Shown here piece by piece: positions 24,598 to 33,704 of a stretch of 64,000 nt of DNA. Below the pieces are notes generated by a model. It was not told the DNA's origin and did no database searches. It worked only from the letters and a program-made list of their open reading frames with translations. Origin of the DNA: Kiritimatiellia bacterium. GTDB taxonomy: Bacteria; Verrucomicrobiota; Kiritimatiellia; UBA8416; JABMPJ01. The stretch spans positions 16,688 to 80,687 of the forward strand of contig JASLOA010000013.1 of assembly GCA_030745755.1 (NCBI GenBank), given 5' to 3'. Each line of letters opens with the position of its first letter. The stretch's first letter is position 1. Both the position numbers and the translations under genes were made by a program.

Positions 24598-26792
24598 AGG
24601 TTTTTCAGATAGCCAAAGAGCTTGGTGTAACCAGCAAAGAGGTGCTGACCAAGCTGCATGATATGGGCATAGAGGCCAAGAACCAGGTCGCCGTCGTCGA
24701 TGACACGATGCTGGCGGTTCTGCGTGGGGAGGCACTCCCGCCGCCGAAACCGGAAATCGGAAGTCAGAAGTCGGAGGTCGCGGGGGCGAAGTCGGAGCCT
24801 GTGAAGGCCGAGAAGCCTGCGGCTAAGCCGACGTCCGCCCCGCCTGCCCTCCATAGCCCGAAGGGCGACGGAGGGATGGCGACGCCGAAAGCCAAGGCGA
24901 AAGCCAGGGCCAGGGACAAGGCCAAAGATGTTGCGCCCCCGGCACCTGCAGCGGCTAAACCGGCCCCCGCACTGGCCCCCGAAACAGTCGCGAGCTCGCT
25001 GCCCCCGGCCGAGGTGGTCGACGGCAATGTGCTGCGTCTGCGCGGCCCGATCATCGTTAAGAGCCTGGCCGAGGTGTTGAGCCTCAAACCGAACATCATC
25101 ATCGCCGAACTGATGAAGATGAACATCCTGGCCGCCATCAATCAGAGCATTGATGTCAACGTGATCCGCAAGATCGCCGAGAAGCACGGCTTCACGGTCC
25201 AGGTCGAAAAGCGTGGACCACGTCCCAGTATTGAGAACAAACTCGAAGAGCGGCCTGAAGATGAGGACCAGCCCGAGGACTTGATGCCTCGTCCGCCGGT
25301 GGTGACGTTCCTGGGGCATGTCGACCATGGCAAGACCTCGCTGCTTGACCAGATCCGCAATGCCAAGGTTGCCGCCGGTGAGTCGGGCGGCATCACCCAG
25401 CATATCGGCGCCTACACGGTTGAGTTGAGCGGGAAGAAGATCGCCTTCCTCGACACCCCGGGTCATGCGGCCTTCACGGCCATGCGCGCCCGCGGCGCGA
25501 ATCTCACGGATATCGCAGTCATCATCATTGCGGCCGATGATGGGATCATGCCCCAGACGCGCGAGGCGATTAAGCACGTGCAGGCCGCCGGAGTGGCCAT
25601 GATGGTGGCCATCAACAAGATTGATATGCCCACCGCGGATGTGCAGCGCGCGATGCAGCAGCTCCAAACCGAAGGGCTGACCCCGGAGGAATGGGGCGGC
25701 GAACTGATCTGTTGTCCTGTTAGCGCCGAAACGGGCGAAGGTATCGATCACCTGCTTGAGATGATCCTGTTGCAGGCTGATGTGCTTGAACTTCAGGCGA
25801 ACCCGACGCGGCGTGCCGAGGGCTACGTGATTGAAGCCCAACTCGAGCCCGGCATGGGCCCCACGGCCAATCTGCTGGTCAAGCGCGGCACATTGAGCGT
25901 GGGCGATATCGTGCTGTGTGGACAGTATAGCGGCAAGGTACGCGCGCTGCTCAACGACCATGGTGCCAAGATCAAGTCAGCCGGACCTTCCACCCCGGTG
26001 AAGTGCCTGGGACTCCCCGGCGTGCCGGGCGCAGGCGACCGTTTCCAGGTGTACGCCAATGAGAAGGCGGCCAAGTCCCTGGCGTCGGACGAAGCGGCCA
26101 AGCTGCGTCAGGAAAGTCTGCACACCCCGATCAAGACGTCGCTCGACTCGCTCTTCACTCAGATGGAAGAAGGCGAGAAGATGGAGTTGAAAGTCGTCCT
26201 CAAGGCCGATACCCAGGGATCGGTCGAGGCCATCGCCACGTCGCTTGAGGAAATTGAGAGCGACAAGGTTGTACTCAATATCATCCTCAGCGGTACGGGC
26301 AACGTCACCGAGAATGATGTCATGCTGGCCAGTGCTTCGGATGCCATCATCCTGGCATTCCACGTTGGCAAGGAATCGGGCGTCGACTCAACGGCAAAGC
26401 ACGAGGGCGTCGAAATTCGCCTGCACCAGGTCATCTATGAGCTGATTGACCAGGTGCGCGATGCCATGACCGGGCTCTTGAAGCCTGTCATCCAGGAGGA
26501 TGTCCGCGGCGAAGCTGAGATCCGCAAGGTGTTCGTGGTGGGGCGTCGCAACAAGGTGGCCGGTTGCATGGTTGTGAAAGGCAATATCCGTCCCAAGTAT
26601 CGCGCCCGTGTGCGTCGCGGCGATGAAGCCCTCTGCGAGGGACGTATTGAGTCGCTCAAGCATTTCCAGGACGAGGTAGCCGAAGTGCGCGAAGCGCAGG
26701 AATGCGGTATCCGTCTCGACAAGACGATGGACTTCGAAGAAGGAGACCGCCTGGAATTCTACGAACTGACCGAAGTAGCGCAAACGCTCTAG
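24594..26792 (+). CDS. infB: Translation initiation factor IF-2
   Basis: 732 residues. An IF2_N domain ([21 protein letters not shown]), an Ala/Pro/Lys linker, then the GTPase: G1 GHVDHGKTS, G2 in GGITQHIGA, G3 DTPGH, G4 NKID, G5 VSAETGEG, followed by the beta-barrel domains and the fMet-tRNA-binding C domain (IKGNIRPKYRARV-like). Residues about 51-63 (EIGSQKSEV) and 83-94 (PPALHSPKGDGG) come from GGAAGTC-type repeats and the 33-nt palindrome, tolerated in the variable linker. It delivers initiator tRNA to the 30S subunit. Confidence 0.97.
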   Translation: MKVFQIAKELGVTSKEVLTKLHDMGIEAKNQVAVVDDTMLAVLRGEALPPPKPEIGSQKSEVAGAKSEPVKAEKPAAKPTSAPPALHSPKGDGGMATPKAKAKARARDKAKDVAPPAPAAAKPAPALAPETVASSLPPAEVVDGNVLRLRGPIIVKSLAEVLSLKPNIIIAELMKMNILAAINQSIDVNVIRKIAEKHGFTVQVEKRGPRPSIENKLEERPEDEDQPEDLMPRPPVVTFLGHVDHGKTSLLDQIRNAKVAAGESGGITQHIGAYTVELSGKKIAFLDTPGHAAFTAMRARGANLTDIAVIIIAADDGIMPQTREAIKHVQAAGVAMMVAINKIDMPTADVQRAMQQLQTEGLTPEEWGGELICCPVSAETGEGIDHLLEMILLQADVLELQANPTRRAEGYVIEAQLEPGMGPTANLLVKRGTLSVGDIVLCGQYSGKVRALLNDHGAKIKSAGPSTPVKCLGLPGVPGAGDRFQVYANEKAAKSLASDEAAKLRQESLHTPIKTSLDSLFTQMEEGEKMELKVVLKADTQGSVEAIATSLEEIESDKVVLNIILSGTGNVTENDVMLASASDAIILAFHVGKESGVDSTAKHEGVEIRLHQVIYELIDQVRDAMTGLLKPVIQEDVRGEAEIRKVFVVGRRNKVAGCMVVKGNIRPKYRARVRRGDEALCEGRIESLKHFQDEVAEVREAQECGIRLDKTMDFEEGDRLEFYELTEVAQTL
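24745..24874. repeat. Repeat sequence inside the infB linker
   Basis: 'cggaaatcggaagtcagaag' microrepeats at 24750-24780, and a 33-nt palindrome at 24842-24874 (GCCTGCCCTCCATAGCCCGA...CGGAGG) that matches the elements at 3183 and 21011 on the other strand. Both are read in frame. Confidence 0.75.
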
Positions 26793-26840
26793 GAGAGGTG
26801 TCGGGTGTCGTGTAGCTCGAATGCGTTCATACAACGGGTG

Positions 26841-26915
26841 TGTCATCCCGAGCGAAGTCGAGGGATCTCTGCCCATTCATGGATCTGAGATTCCTCGACT
26901 TCGCTCGGAATGACA
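26841..26915. repeat. Class A hairpin, copy 3
   Basis: TGTCATCCCGAGCGAAGTCG and TCGACTTCGCTCGGAATGAC arms between infB and rbfA, inside the translation operon. It breaks the otherwise overlapping gene order. Confidence 0.85.
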
Positions 26916-26958
26916 AGTTGTTACCTGTCTGACGCTCACCACCCAACACGCAAACCCT

Positions 26959-27381
26959 ATGCCCACCGACCGCATGACCCGAGTTAATGAGCTGCTCAAG
27001 CGCGAGATCTCTACGGCGCTTTTCAGAATGCTTGCGCCCGAGGAACGGGTGGATACGGCGGCCGTGACCGTGACGCATGTGATCACCAGTCGTAACCTGC
27101 GCCACGCACGAGTCCTGATATCCATCCTGGGACACGAGGACGAACGCGGGACCATCATGTCGCAGATTCGCGACCATCGTGTCGAGATCCAGCAATGGAT
27201 CAACCGGAACATGAAGCTGAAGTATACCCCGAAATTGGATTTTGAGCTGGATACGTCTGTAGAGCAGGGCGATCACGTGCTGGGCATCCTTCAGGAGATG
27301 GAGGATGAGCGGTCGATCCCCCCGTACTACCCGGAGGAAGCAGACGCGTCCGAAAGCGACGAGGCACCCCCCTATGAGTAA
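26959..27381 (+). CDS. rbfA: Ribosome-binding factor A
   Basis: 140 residues. RVNELLKREISTALFRML opens the KH-type fold, and VTHVITSRNLRHARVLISIL with LKYTPKLDFELDTSVEQG matches RbfA. It helps mature the 30S subunit. The acidic tail (YYPEEADASESDEAPP) is variable. The ATG at 26959 has no strong Shine-Dalgarno. It overlaps truB by 8 nt. Confidence 0.93.
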   Translation: MPTDRMTRVNELLKREISTALFRMLAPEERVDTAAVTVTHVITSRNLRHARVLISILGHEDERGTIMSQIRDHRVEIQQWINRNMKLKYTPKLDFELDTSVEQGDHVLGILQEMEDERSIPPYYPEEADASESDEAPPYE

Positions 27382-28153
27382 CCCGAACTTCAAGACGACA
27401 GACAAACGATACACCGCCCCAGCACCTCCACGCGATCATTCAGGCCTGGACGGTATCCTGCTGGTCGACAAGCCGGCCGGGCCGACGTCACACGATATCG
27501 TGCATGCCATCCGCAAGCGCTTCGGTATTCGTAAGGTGGGCCATGGCGGCACGCTGGACCCGCAGGCGACAGGGCTGTTGGTGATTCTGTTGGGGAAGGG
27601 AACCAAGCTTTCCAACTATTTCATGACTGGCGACAAGGCCTACGAGGGCACCATGACATTGGGTGTTGAGACCAACACGCAGGACGCCGACGGCGAGGTG
27701 ACGCGCGAGGGCGACTGGTCGGGGGTTACCGAAGAGCAAGTCGCAGAGGCCATGCGCACCTATGTCGGCGACATGATGCAGACCCCTCCCATGGTGTCGG
27801 CCGTGAAGGTCAAAGGGGTACCGCTCTATAAGAGCGCCCGCAAAGGACAGACCGTTGAGCGCGAAGCGCGCCTGATTCACATCTATCGCTTCGATATTCT
27901 CGAGTGCGACCTGCCGAATGCTCGCTTCAGGGTCGATTGCACCAAGGGCACCTATGTGCGTACGCTCTGCGCGGATGTCGGCGCTGACCTCGGCTGTGGG
28001 GCACACCTGTCGGCGCTGCGCCGTATCGGTGCGGGCAAACTGAAGCTGGAGGACACCACGGCTTTCGACGCTATCATGGAGATGGATGAAGCCGCGTTGA
28101 AGACGGTCGTCTTGCCTCTTTCCCGTTTCGCTTCCGGTGGGACGCACGCCTGA
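27374..28153 (+). CDS. truB: tRNA pseudouridine-55 synthase TruB
   Basis: 259 residues from the ATG at 27374, which overlaps the rbfA stop; the track start at 27305 is inside rbfA. LLVDKPAGPTSHDIV and the catalytic GHGGTLDPQATGLL (D62) mark the TruB active site. KGTYVRTLCADVGADLG is the conserved C-terminal block. It makes Psi55 in the tRNA T-loop. No PUA domain is evident. Confidence 0.95.
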   Translation: MSNPNFKTTDKRYTAPAPPRDHSGLDGILLVDKPAGPTSHDIVHAIRKRFGIRKVGHGGTLDPQATGLLVILLGKGTKLSNYFMTGDKAYEGTMTLGVETNTQDADGEVTREGDWSGVTEEQVAEAMRTYVGDMMQTPPMVSAVKVKGVPLYKSARKGQTVEREARLIHIYRFDILECDLPNARFRVDCTKGTYVRTLCADVGADLGCGAHLSALRRIGAGKLKLEDTTAFDAIMEMDEAALKTVVLPLSRFASGGTHA

Positions 28154-28155
28154 CC

Positions 28156-29085
28156 ATGATTACCGTGACCGACATGCAAGCCCTGCGCCGCAAGCGCCGG
28201 CCGATCGTGCTGGCGGCCGGTTTCTTCGATGGCCTGCACCTGGGGCACTTGAAGGTCATTAACAGCAGTCTGCAGGCCGCGCAGGCGATCGGGGGCAAGG
28301 CATGGGTGCTTACGTTCGACAAACACCCACTGCGTGTTCTGGGACACCACAAAGCGCCACGCCTGCTCACGTCCAACCGCCATCGACTCTCCCTGCTTCA
28401 ACGAATGGGCGTGGAAGGCTGTCTGCTGCTTCCCTTTAACCGGGCCCTTTCGGAAACCGCACCGGAAGCCTTCATCCGTCAGCTCAAAGAGTGCGTGCCG
28501 AGCCTGGCAGACATCCATGTGGGCCGGAATTGGCATTTTGGGAAGGCTGGCTGTGGTGATGTGACTCTGTTGCGCAAGCTGGGGCGCGAGCTCGCGTTCA
28601 CGGTCACGGTCACTGCACCGGTCATTCGGGGCGGGGAGCCGGTATCAAGCACGCGCCTGCGCGCGGCTGTGAAGGCGGGCGATCTGGATGGCGCCGCGGC
28701 CCTGCTGGGGCGCCCGTTCAGTATCCTGGGTACGGTCAAAAGCGGTCGACGTATCGGCCGCAAGCTTGGGTTTCCTACGGCCAACCTGGATCCCCACAAC
28801 GAAGTGTTGCCGCCGGTCGGGATCTACGTGGTCGAAGCCCTGATCGGCAACACCCGGCACGATGCCGTGCTGTACTATGGCCGTCGCCCCACCTTTGACG
28901 ATACGGACAAGGAAACGCGCGAGCTGGAACTGCACGTCCCGGGGCTCGACGCCGACCTCTACGGGCGTGACATCGAGGTCAGCTTTCTCAGACGACTGCG
29001 GGGCGACCGAAAATTCAACAGTATTGAGGCTCTGAAAAAAGAGATCGCGCACGACATTGAGCTATTGAAAATGGGCGCCGTGTGA
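28156..29085 (+). CDS. ribF: Bifunctional riboflavin kinase / FMN adenylyltransferase
   Basis: 309 residues, 2 nt after truB. An N-terminal FAD synthetase nucleotidyltransferase domain (AAGFFDGLHLGHLKVI, RNWHFGKAGCGDV) and a C-terminal flavokinase domain (GRRIGRKLGFPTANL, VGIYVVEA). It makes FMN and then FAD. The placement truB-ribF is standard. No FMN riboswitch precedes it. Confidence 0.95.
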   Translation: MITVTDMQALRRKRRPIVLAAGFFDGLHLGHLKVINSSLQAAQAIGGKAWVLTFDKHPLRVLGHHKAPRLLTSNRHRLSLLQRMGVEGCLLLPFNRALSETAPEAFIRQLKECVPSLADIHVGRNWHFGKAGCGDVTLLRKLGRELAFTVTVTAPVIRGGEPVSSTRLRAAVKAGDLDGAAALLGRPFSILGTVKSGRRIGRKLGFPTANLDPHNEVLPPVGIYVVEALIGNTRHDAVLYYGRRPTFDDTDKETRELELHVPGLDADLYGRDIEVSFLRRLRGDRKFNSIEALKKEIAHDIELLKMGAV

Positions 29086-29124
29086 TAGACTTCTCAGTGG
29101 TGGAAAAAAGCGTGAAAGAATCGC

Positions 29125-29154
29125 TTTACACCCGATGCACCGGCGTACTATAGT
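29125..29154 (+). promoter_or_regulatory. Candidate promoter of rpsO-pnp
   Basis: TTTACA, an 18-nt spacer and TATAGT, about 57 nt upstream of rpsO; both hexamers match 5 of 6 consensus bases. This suggests that rpsO-pnp has its own transcription start. Confidence 0.55.
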
Positions 29155-29210
29155 CCGCACCCGAAAGAAGAAAAGTAGTAAAGAAAAGAGAAGAGGAAGA
29201 AGTTCGGCGT

Positions 29211-29474
29211 ATGAGCCAGATCGACAAAACCGCTATCCAAGAGAAGTTCCAGCGTCACGAAGGTGACACGGGGTCTTCCGACGTTCAGGTCGCGATCCTG
29301 ACCAGCAAAATCTCGTTGCTCACCGAGCACTTGAAGTCGCATAAGAAGGATCACAGTTCACGTTACGGGTTGATCAAGATGGTCAGCCAGCGTAGGCGTC
29401 TACTGGATTACCTGAAGGCACATGATAGCGAGCGGTACCAGTCACTCATCAAGGAGCTGGGTATCCGTCGGTAG
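29211..29474 (+). CDS. rpsO: 30S ribosomal protein S15
   Basis: 87 residues, the normal length. [19 protein letters not shown] and [25 protein letters not shown] are the S15 signature, which binds the central domain of 16S rRNA. It is followed by pnp, as in most bacteria. Confidence 0.97.
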   Translation: MSQIDKTAIQEKFQRHEGDTGSSDVQVAILTSKISLLTEHLKSHKKDHSSRYGLIKMVSQRRRLLDYLKAHDSERYQSLIKELGIRR

Positions 29475-29545
29475 TTTCTCACTACCGCACTCCTGCACCC
29501 CGCTTGAGCGGGGTTCATTGACTCACCAGGTGGTACGCGAGAGGT
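29470..29545 (+). promoter_or_regulatory. Hairpins in the rpsO-pnp spacer
   Basis: GGTAGTTTCTCACTACC (29470), CCCCGCTTGAGCGGGG followed by TTCATT (29498) and GCGAGAGGTCTCTTTCGC lie in series before pnp. They could be a partial terminator plus a processing site, as known for the E. coli rpsO-pnp junction. Confidence 0.5.
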
Positions 29546-29586
29546 CTCTTTCGCATGCCGGGCTTCGCAAAAACAAAGAGGAAACC

Positions 29587-31701
29587 ATGAGTAACATCCA
29601 ATCCGTCTCCGTCGATCTCGGCGCAGGCAAGACCCTGACCATCGAAACCGGCCGTATGGCCCACCAGGCCGCAGGCGCGGTCACCGTCCGTCTCGCAGAT
29701 ACGATCCTGTTTTCTGCCGTAACATGCTCCAAGGAGCCGCGTGAAGGCATCGACTACTTCCCGCTCCAGGTTGAATACCGTGAGAAGTTCTACGCCGCCG
29801 GTCGGTTCCCGGGCGGGTTCTTCAAACGTGAGACGCGTCCTGCCGAGAAGGAAATCCTTACGTCGCGCATGACGGACCGTCCCATACGTCCACTCTTCCC
29901 CGTGGGCTACCACAACGACGTACAGATCAACAACATGTTGCTCTCGGCGGACGGCGTGAATGACTCTGATATGCTTAGCATCGTGGCCTCGAGTGCCTCG
30001 CTGACCCTCTCCGATATTCCCTTTATGGGCCCGGTCGGCGGCGTGCGCGTCGGACGCGTGGATGGTGAGTTCGTGGTCAACCCGACGCACGAAGAACGCG
30101 CCAAGAGCGATATCGATCTGGTCTACTGCGGCAAAGCCGAGTTGCCCATGATGATCGAGGGTGACTGCGCCGAAGCCAGCGAAGCCGATCTGGTGGCCGC
30201 CATGAAGGTTGGCCAGGAAGCCTGTGAGAAGATCATTGCCGCCCAGCTCGAGCTGCGCAGCAAGCTGGGTCTTCCCGAGAAGGTGATTGAGGTCGCCGAG
30301 ACCGAGACGCCTTTCCTCATCGCCATGCGCGAACTGGGTGGCAGCGCGCTGCGCGACGCCCTGGGCATCGCCGACAAGCTTGAACGCCAGGACGCGGTCA
30401 GTGCGGTCAAGGCCGACCTGGAAGCCAAGATGATCGAGAAGTTCGAAGACATCACCAAGGAACAGCACCGCGCTACGTTCGATGACTTCGAGATCGAGAC
30501 GGTCAGCAATATGGCACTGGGCGAAGGCAAGCGCATGGATGGCCGCGCCTTTGAGCAGCTTCGTCCGCTTGAGGCCGAAGTATCGCTGATGCCCCGTACG
30601 CATGGCTCGGCCCTGTTCGCCCGTGGCGAAACACAGGCCCTCGGTATTCTTACCCTCGGCACGAAGTCCGACATTCAGCGCACCGATGCGATCGCCGGTG
30701 GTAGCGAATCCAAGAACTTCATGGTGCATTACAACTTCCCGCCCTACAGCGTAGGCGAGGCCGGACGACTGGGCTTCACCGGCCGGCGTGAAATTGGACA
30801 TGGTGCTCTGACCGAGCGCTCACTGGCCCACGTGTTGCCGGATGACTACCCCTACACGGTGCGTCTGGTTTCCGATATCATGGGGTCGAACGGCTCCTCG
30901 TCGATGGCCAGTGTCTGTGTTGGAACGTTGGCCCTGATGGATGCCGGTGTGCCGATCAAGCGGCCCGTGGCGGGCATCTCCATCGGCCTCTTCTCGAATG
31001 GCGACAAAGCCGAGCTCGTGACCGACATCGTCGGTTCAGAGGACCACTGCGGAGACATGGACTTTAAGGTGGCCGGTACGCGTGAGGGTATCACCGGCTT
31101 CCAGGTCGATATGAAGATTCCCGGCTTGCGTTGGGATCTCGTAGAGGGCGCCTTCGCGCTGGCTCGTAAGAACCGCATTGAGCTGATCGAGTTCATGGAG
31201 ACGATCATTCCTGCGCCGCGTGAAGAGATGAGCGAGCATGCTCCGCGCATCTCACAGGTCTCGATTCCTGTCGACAAGATCGGCGAGCTGATTGGCCCGG
31301 GCGGCAAGAATATTCGCCGCATCACCGAGCTGACCGGTGCCCAGATCGACATCGAGGAAGACGGAACCGTCAGCATCTTCGCGACCAACGCCGAAGCCAT
31401 GGAACAGGCCGTGAAGGAAGTCGAAATGGTGACCGCCGAGGCCGAAGTGGGCCGCATCTACGATGGCCGTGTCTCGGGCGTGAAGGAGTTCGGCGCGTTT
31501 GTCGAAATCTTCCCGGGAATGGATGGATTGGTTCACATCAGCGAGCTGGCTGACTTCCGGGTCGGCAGTGTCGATGACATCTGCAAGGTGGGTGACCAGA
31601 TGTGGGTCAAGTGTATTGGCGTGGATGACCGCGGCCGCATCAAGCTCAGTCGCAGGGAAGCCATGCACGATATGGACCAGCAGGACTCGAGCGAGGGCTA
31701 A
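29587..31701 (+). CDS. pnp: Polyribonucleotide nucleotidyltransferase
   Basis: 704 residues from the ATG at 29587 (AGAGGA upstream); the track start at 29422 is in rpsO. Two RNase PH domains (first QVEYREKFYAAGRFPGGFFKRE; second with GETQALGILTLGTKSD and DIMGSNGSSSMASVCVG), then KH (IGPGGKNIRRITELTG) and S1 (GRIYDGRVSGVKEFGAFVEI). It degrades RNA 3' to 5' with phosphate. Its stop overlaps the next gene's ATG by 1 nt. Confidence 0.97.
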   Translation: MSNIQSVSVDLGAGKTLTIETGRMAHQAAGAVTVRLADTILFSAVTCSKEPREGIDYFPLQVEYREKFYAAGRFPGGFFKRETRPAEKEILTSRMTDRPIRPLFPVGYHNDVQINNMLLSADGVNDSDMLSIVASSASLTLSDIPFMGPVGGVRVGRVDGEFVVNPTHEERAKSDIDLVYCGKAELPMMIEGDCAEASEADLVAAMKVGQEACEKIIAAQLELRSKLGLPEKVIEVAETETPFLIAMRELGGSALRDALGIADKLERQDAVSAVKADLEAKMIEKFEDITKEQHRATFDDFEIETVSNMALGEGKRMDGRAFEQLRPLEAEVSLMPRTHGSALFARGETQALGILTLGTKSDIQRTDAIAGGSESKNFMVHYNFPPYSVGEAGRLGFTGRREIGHGALTERSLAHVLPDDYPYTVRLVSDIMGSNGSSSMASVCVGTLALMDAGVPIKRPVAGISIGLFSNGDKAELVTDIVGSEDHCGDMDFKVAGTREGITGFQVDMKIPGLRWDLVEGAFALARKNRIELIEFMETIIPAPREEMSEHAPRISQVSIPVDKIGELIGPGGKNIRRITELTGAQIDIEEDGTVSIFATNAEAMEQAVKEVEMVTAEAEVGRIYDGRVSGVKEFGAFVEIFPGMDGLVHISELADFRVGSVDDICKVGDQMWVKCIGVDDRGRIKLSRREAMHDMDQQDSSEG

Positions 31702-32684
31702 TGGCCCGTTTCAGACAGGCGGTTGCACTGGCAGGGCTCACGGCCTTGGAGGTATTGCGGCAGCCTGTCTGTCTGCTCCTGTTTCTCATTTCAATTACGC
31801 TAACGGCGCTGCTTCCATTCCTGATCCTGCATCGCTTCGGCGAAGACGGGAAACTCGTACGGGACAGCGCCTTTGCGTTGCATGCGGTCTTCGGCATCTT
31901 CGTGGCCGGCTACGCGGCCACCACAGCCCTCTCCCGCGAGATGGAGGGGGGCACGGCCGCTGCCGTATTGAGCAAGCCGGTCAGTCGTGACCTGTTCTTC
32001 CTGGCCAAGTTCGTCGGTGTCGTCGGCGTGGTGGCTATCTTCTCGTTGTGTTCCGGACTGACCGCGCTGTTGGTCGAACGGGTCGCCGAGAAGTTCGTGA
32101 TGAGCGGGGGCATGGTCGGCTACTTGTCCGACAACCAGACCGGCGGCTTGCTGCTCCTGGCCATTCTGGCTTCCTGCCTTGTGGGCGCCTACGCAAACTA
32201 CAAACGCCAGCGCCCCTTTGGATCCATCACCGTGACGACGCTGCTGGCCGGGCTCGTGCTCTGCATTCTCGTGGCCGGCTGTTTTGATCGGGCCGGCCAG
32301 TGGGCGCCCTTTGCCAGTCGGCTCAACTGGCGCCTGGTGCCTGTCAGCCTGCTCATTACGATGGCGCTTGTGCTGATGTCGGCCTTCGCGATGGCGCTGT
32401 CGACCGTGGTGGGGACGGTGCCTACGCTTACGGTTTGCAGTGCGGTGTTTATGTTGGGACTGATGAGCGACTACCTCTTTGGTCGACACGCGGCCGAGTC
32501 GCTGTGGGCGAGAACTTTGTACTCGATCCTCCCCAACTGGCAGCATTTCTGGGTATGTGATCAGCTTAACGCCGGGGGACAAGTAGCCGGCACCTACATG
32601 GGGTTGGCAACGCTCTATGCCGCCGTATACAGCGCGGCACTGCTCTGCCTGGGTGTGGTGGTGTTTCGGCAGCGCGACGTGTAA
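31701..32684 (+). CDS. ABC-2 type transporter permease
   Basis: 327 residues with about six hydrophobic segments (about 13-43, 60-75, 105-125, 150-165, 180-205, 215-255, 290-320). ATTALSREMEGGTAAAVLSKPVSR is the coupling-helix region typical of ABC-2 permeases. It starts within the pnp stop (TAATG) and is followed by an ATPase and a second permease, together a three-gene exporter. The substrate is unknown. Confidence 0.85.
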   Translation: MARFRQAVALAGLTALEVLRQPVCLLLFLISITLTALLPFLILHRFGEDGKLVRDSAFALHAVFGIFVAGYAATTALSREMEGGTAAAVLSKPVSRDLFFLAKFVGVVGVVAIFSLCSGLTALLVERVAEKFVMSGGMVGYLSDNQTGGLLLLAILASCLVGAYANYKRQRPFGSITVTTLLAGLVLCILVAGCFDRAGQWAPFASRLNWRLVPVSLLITMALVLMSAFAMALSTVVGTVPTLTVCSAVFMLGLMSDYLFGRHAAESLWARTLYSILPNWQHFWVCDQLNAGGQVAGTYMGLATLYAAVYSAALLCLGVVVFRQRDV

Positions 32685-32689
32685 AGACG

Positions 32690-32758
32690 CGGCTCGCTCG
32701 GAGAGCTCGCCCTACCTGGTCGAGGGTGGGGTAGGGCGAGCCGTCCCGGCGAGCCGGA
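32690..32758. repeat. TAGGGCGAGCCGTCCCGGCG inverted repeat
   Basis: CGGCTCGCTCGGAGAGCTCG...CCCTACC and GGTAGGGCGAGCCGTCCCGG...GAGCCG pair around a short spacer. It separates the first permease gene from the ATPase gene. Confidence 0.75.
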
Positions 32759-32774
32759 GAAACGGAGAAGGTTG

Positions 32775-33704
32775 ATGGATCAGGCAACAAATAGCACCGT
32801 GCTGGAAGTCGTCCAACTCACAAAGGTGTTCCGCGATTTCTGGCGGCGACCGCGTGTAACTGCCGTGGATGGGCTCGATCTTTCCGTCAGGCGCGGCGAG
32901 ATCGTCGGGCTGCTTGGGCCCAATGGCTCCGGCAAGAGCACGACGATCAAGATGCTGCTCGGCCTGCTCCACCCCACGGAAGGCAGTATCAGCATCCTGG
33001 GAGGACGCCCTGCGGATGTGGCGGTTCGTAAGCGGATAGGGTATCTTCCCGAAGACTCCACCCTCTATCGTTACCTGACGCCGCGTGAGACGCTGATGTT
33101 CTACGGGCGTCTCTTTGATCTATCTGTCGCCGAGCGTAGACAGCGTACCGCGGAGCTCATCGAGATGACCGGTCTGAGCGCGGCGGTCGACCGCGCCGTA
33201 GGCGAGTTCTCCAAGGGCATGGCGCGCCGCCTGGGACTTGCGCAGGCGCTGCTCAATGCGCCCGACCTGCTTGTGCTGGACGAGCCGACCTCCGGTCTCG
33301 ATCCCATGGGCTGTCGACAGGTGAAGGACCTGTTGCGGGCGCTGGCCGACCGTGGCACCACCATTCTGCTGACGTCGCACCTCCTGGCGGATGTCGAGCA
33401 TATCTGCGACCGTGTCGTGATCATGTACGACGGCCGCCCTCGTGCCGCGGGAACGCTACAGAACCTGCTGGAAACGGAGGAACGGATGACGGTGAATGTG
33501 CCCACGCTCGATGCGGCCGGCACAAAGCGTCTCCTCGATTTGCTGCGCAAGGAATTGGACTGCGAGGCCGACGTCTCACGCGCGTCCATGAACCTGGAGG
33601 AGTTCTTCGTCAGTGTGGTGAAGGAGGCGAAGGCGACCGATGCAAGTGGCCATGGGGATGACTCACAGATCGCAGCGTTCCTGTGCAAGGTGCGGGGTGG
33701 ATGA
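32775..33704 (+). CDS. ABC transporter ATP-binding protein
   Basis: 309 residues from the ATG at 32775 with GGAGAAGG upstream. Walker A GLLGPNGSGKST, Q-loop region YLPEDSTLY, signature FSKGMARRLGLAQ, Walker B LLVLDEPTSGLDP, H-loop TSHLL. The C-terminal about 70 residues are of the type found in CcmA/NatA exporters. It powers the flanking permeases and overlaps the second permease gene. Confidence 0.94.
   Translation: MDQATNSTVLEVVQLTKVFRDFWRRPRVTAVDGLDLSVRRGEIVGLLGPNGSGKSTTIKMLLGLLHPTEGSISILGGRPADVAVRKRIGYLPEDSTLYRYLTPRETLMFYGRLFDLSVAERRQRTAELIEMTGLSAAVDRAVGEFSKGMARRLGLAQALLNAPDLLVLDEPTSGLDPMGCRQVKDLLRALADRGTTILLTSHLLADVEHICDRVVIMYDGRPRAAGTLQNLLETEERMTVNVPTLDAAGTKRLLDLLRKELDCEADVSRASMNLEEFFVSVVKEAKATDASGHGDDSQIAAFLCKVRGG

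Noticed and set aside
24273-25961. 562-aa minus-strand ORF
   Set aside because: Lies opposite the infB and nusA coding sequence; low-complexity composition is a GC-rich shadow.
29515-30801. 428-aa minus-strand ORF
   Set aside because: Antisense shadow of pnp, which has a full PNPase signature.
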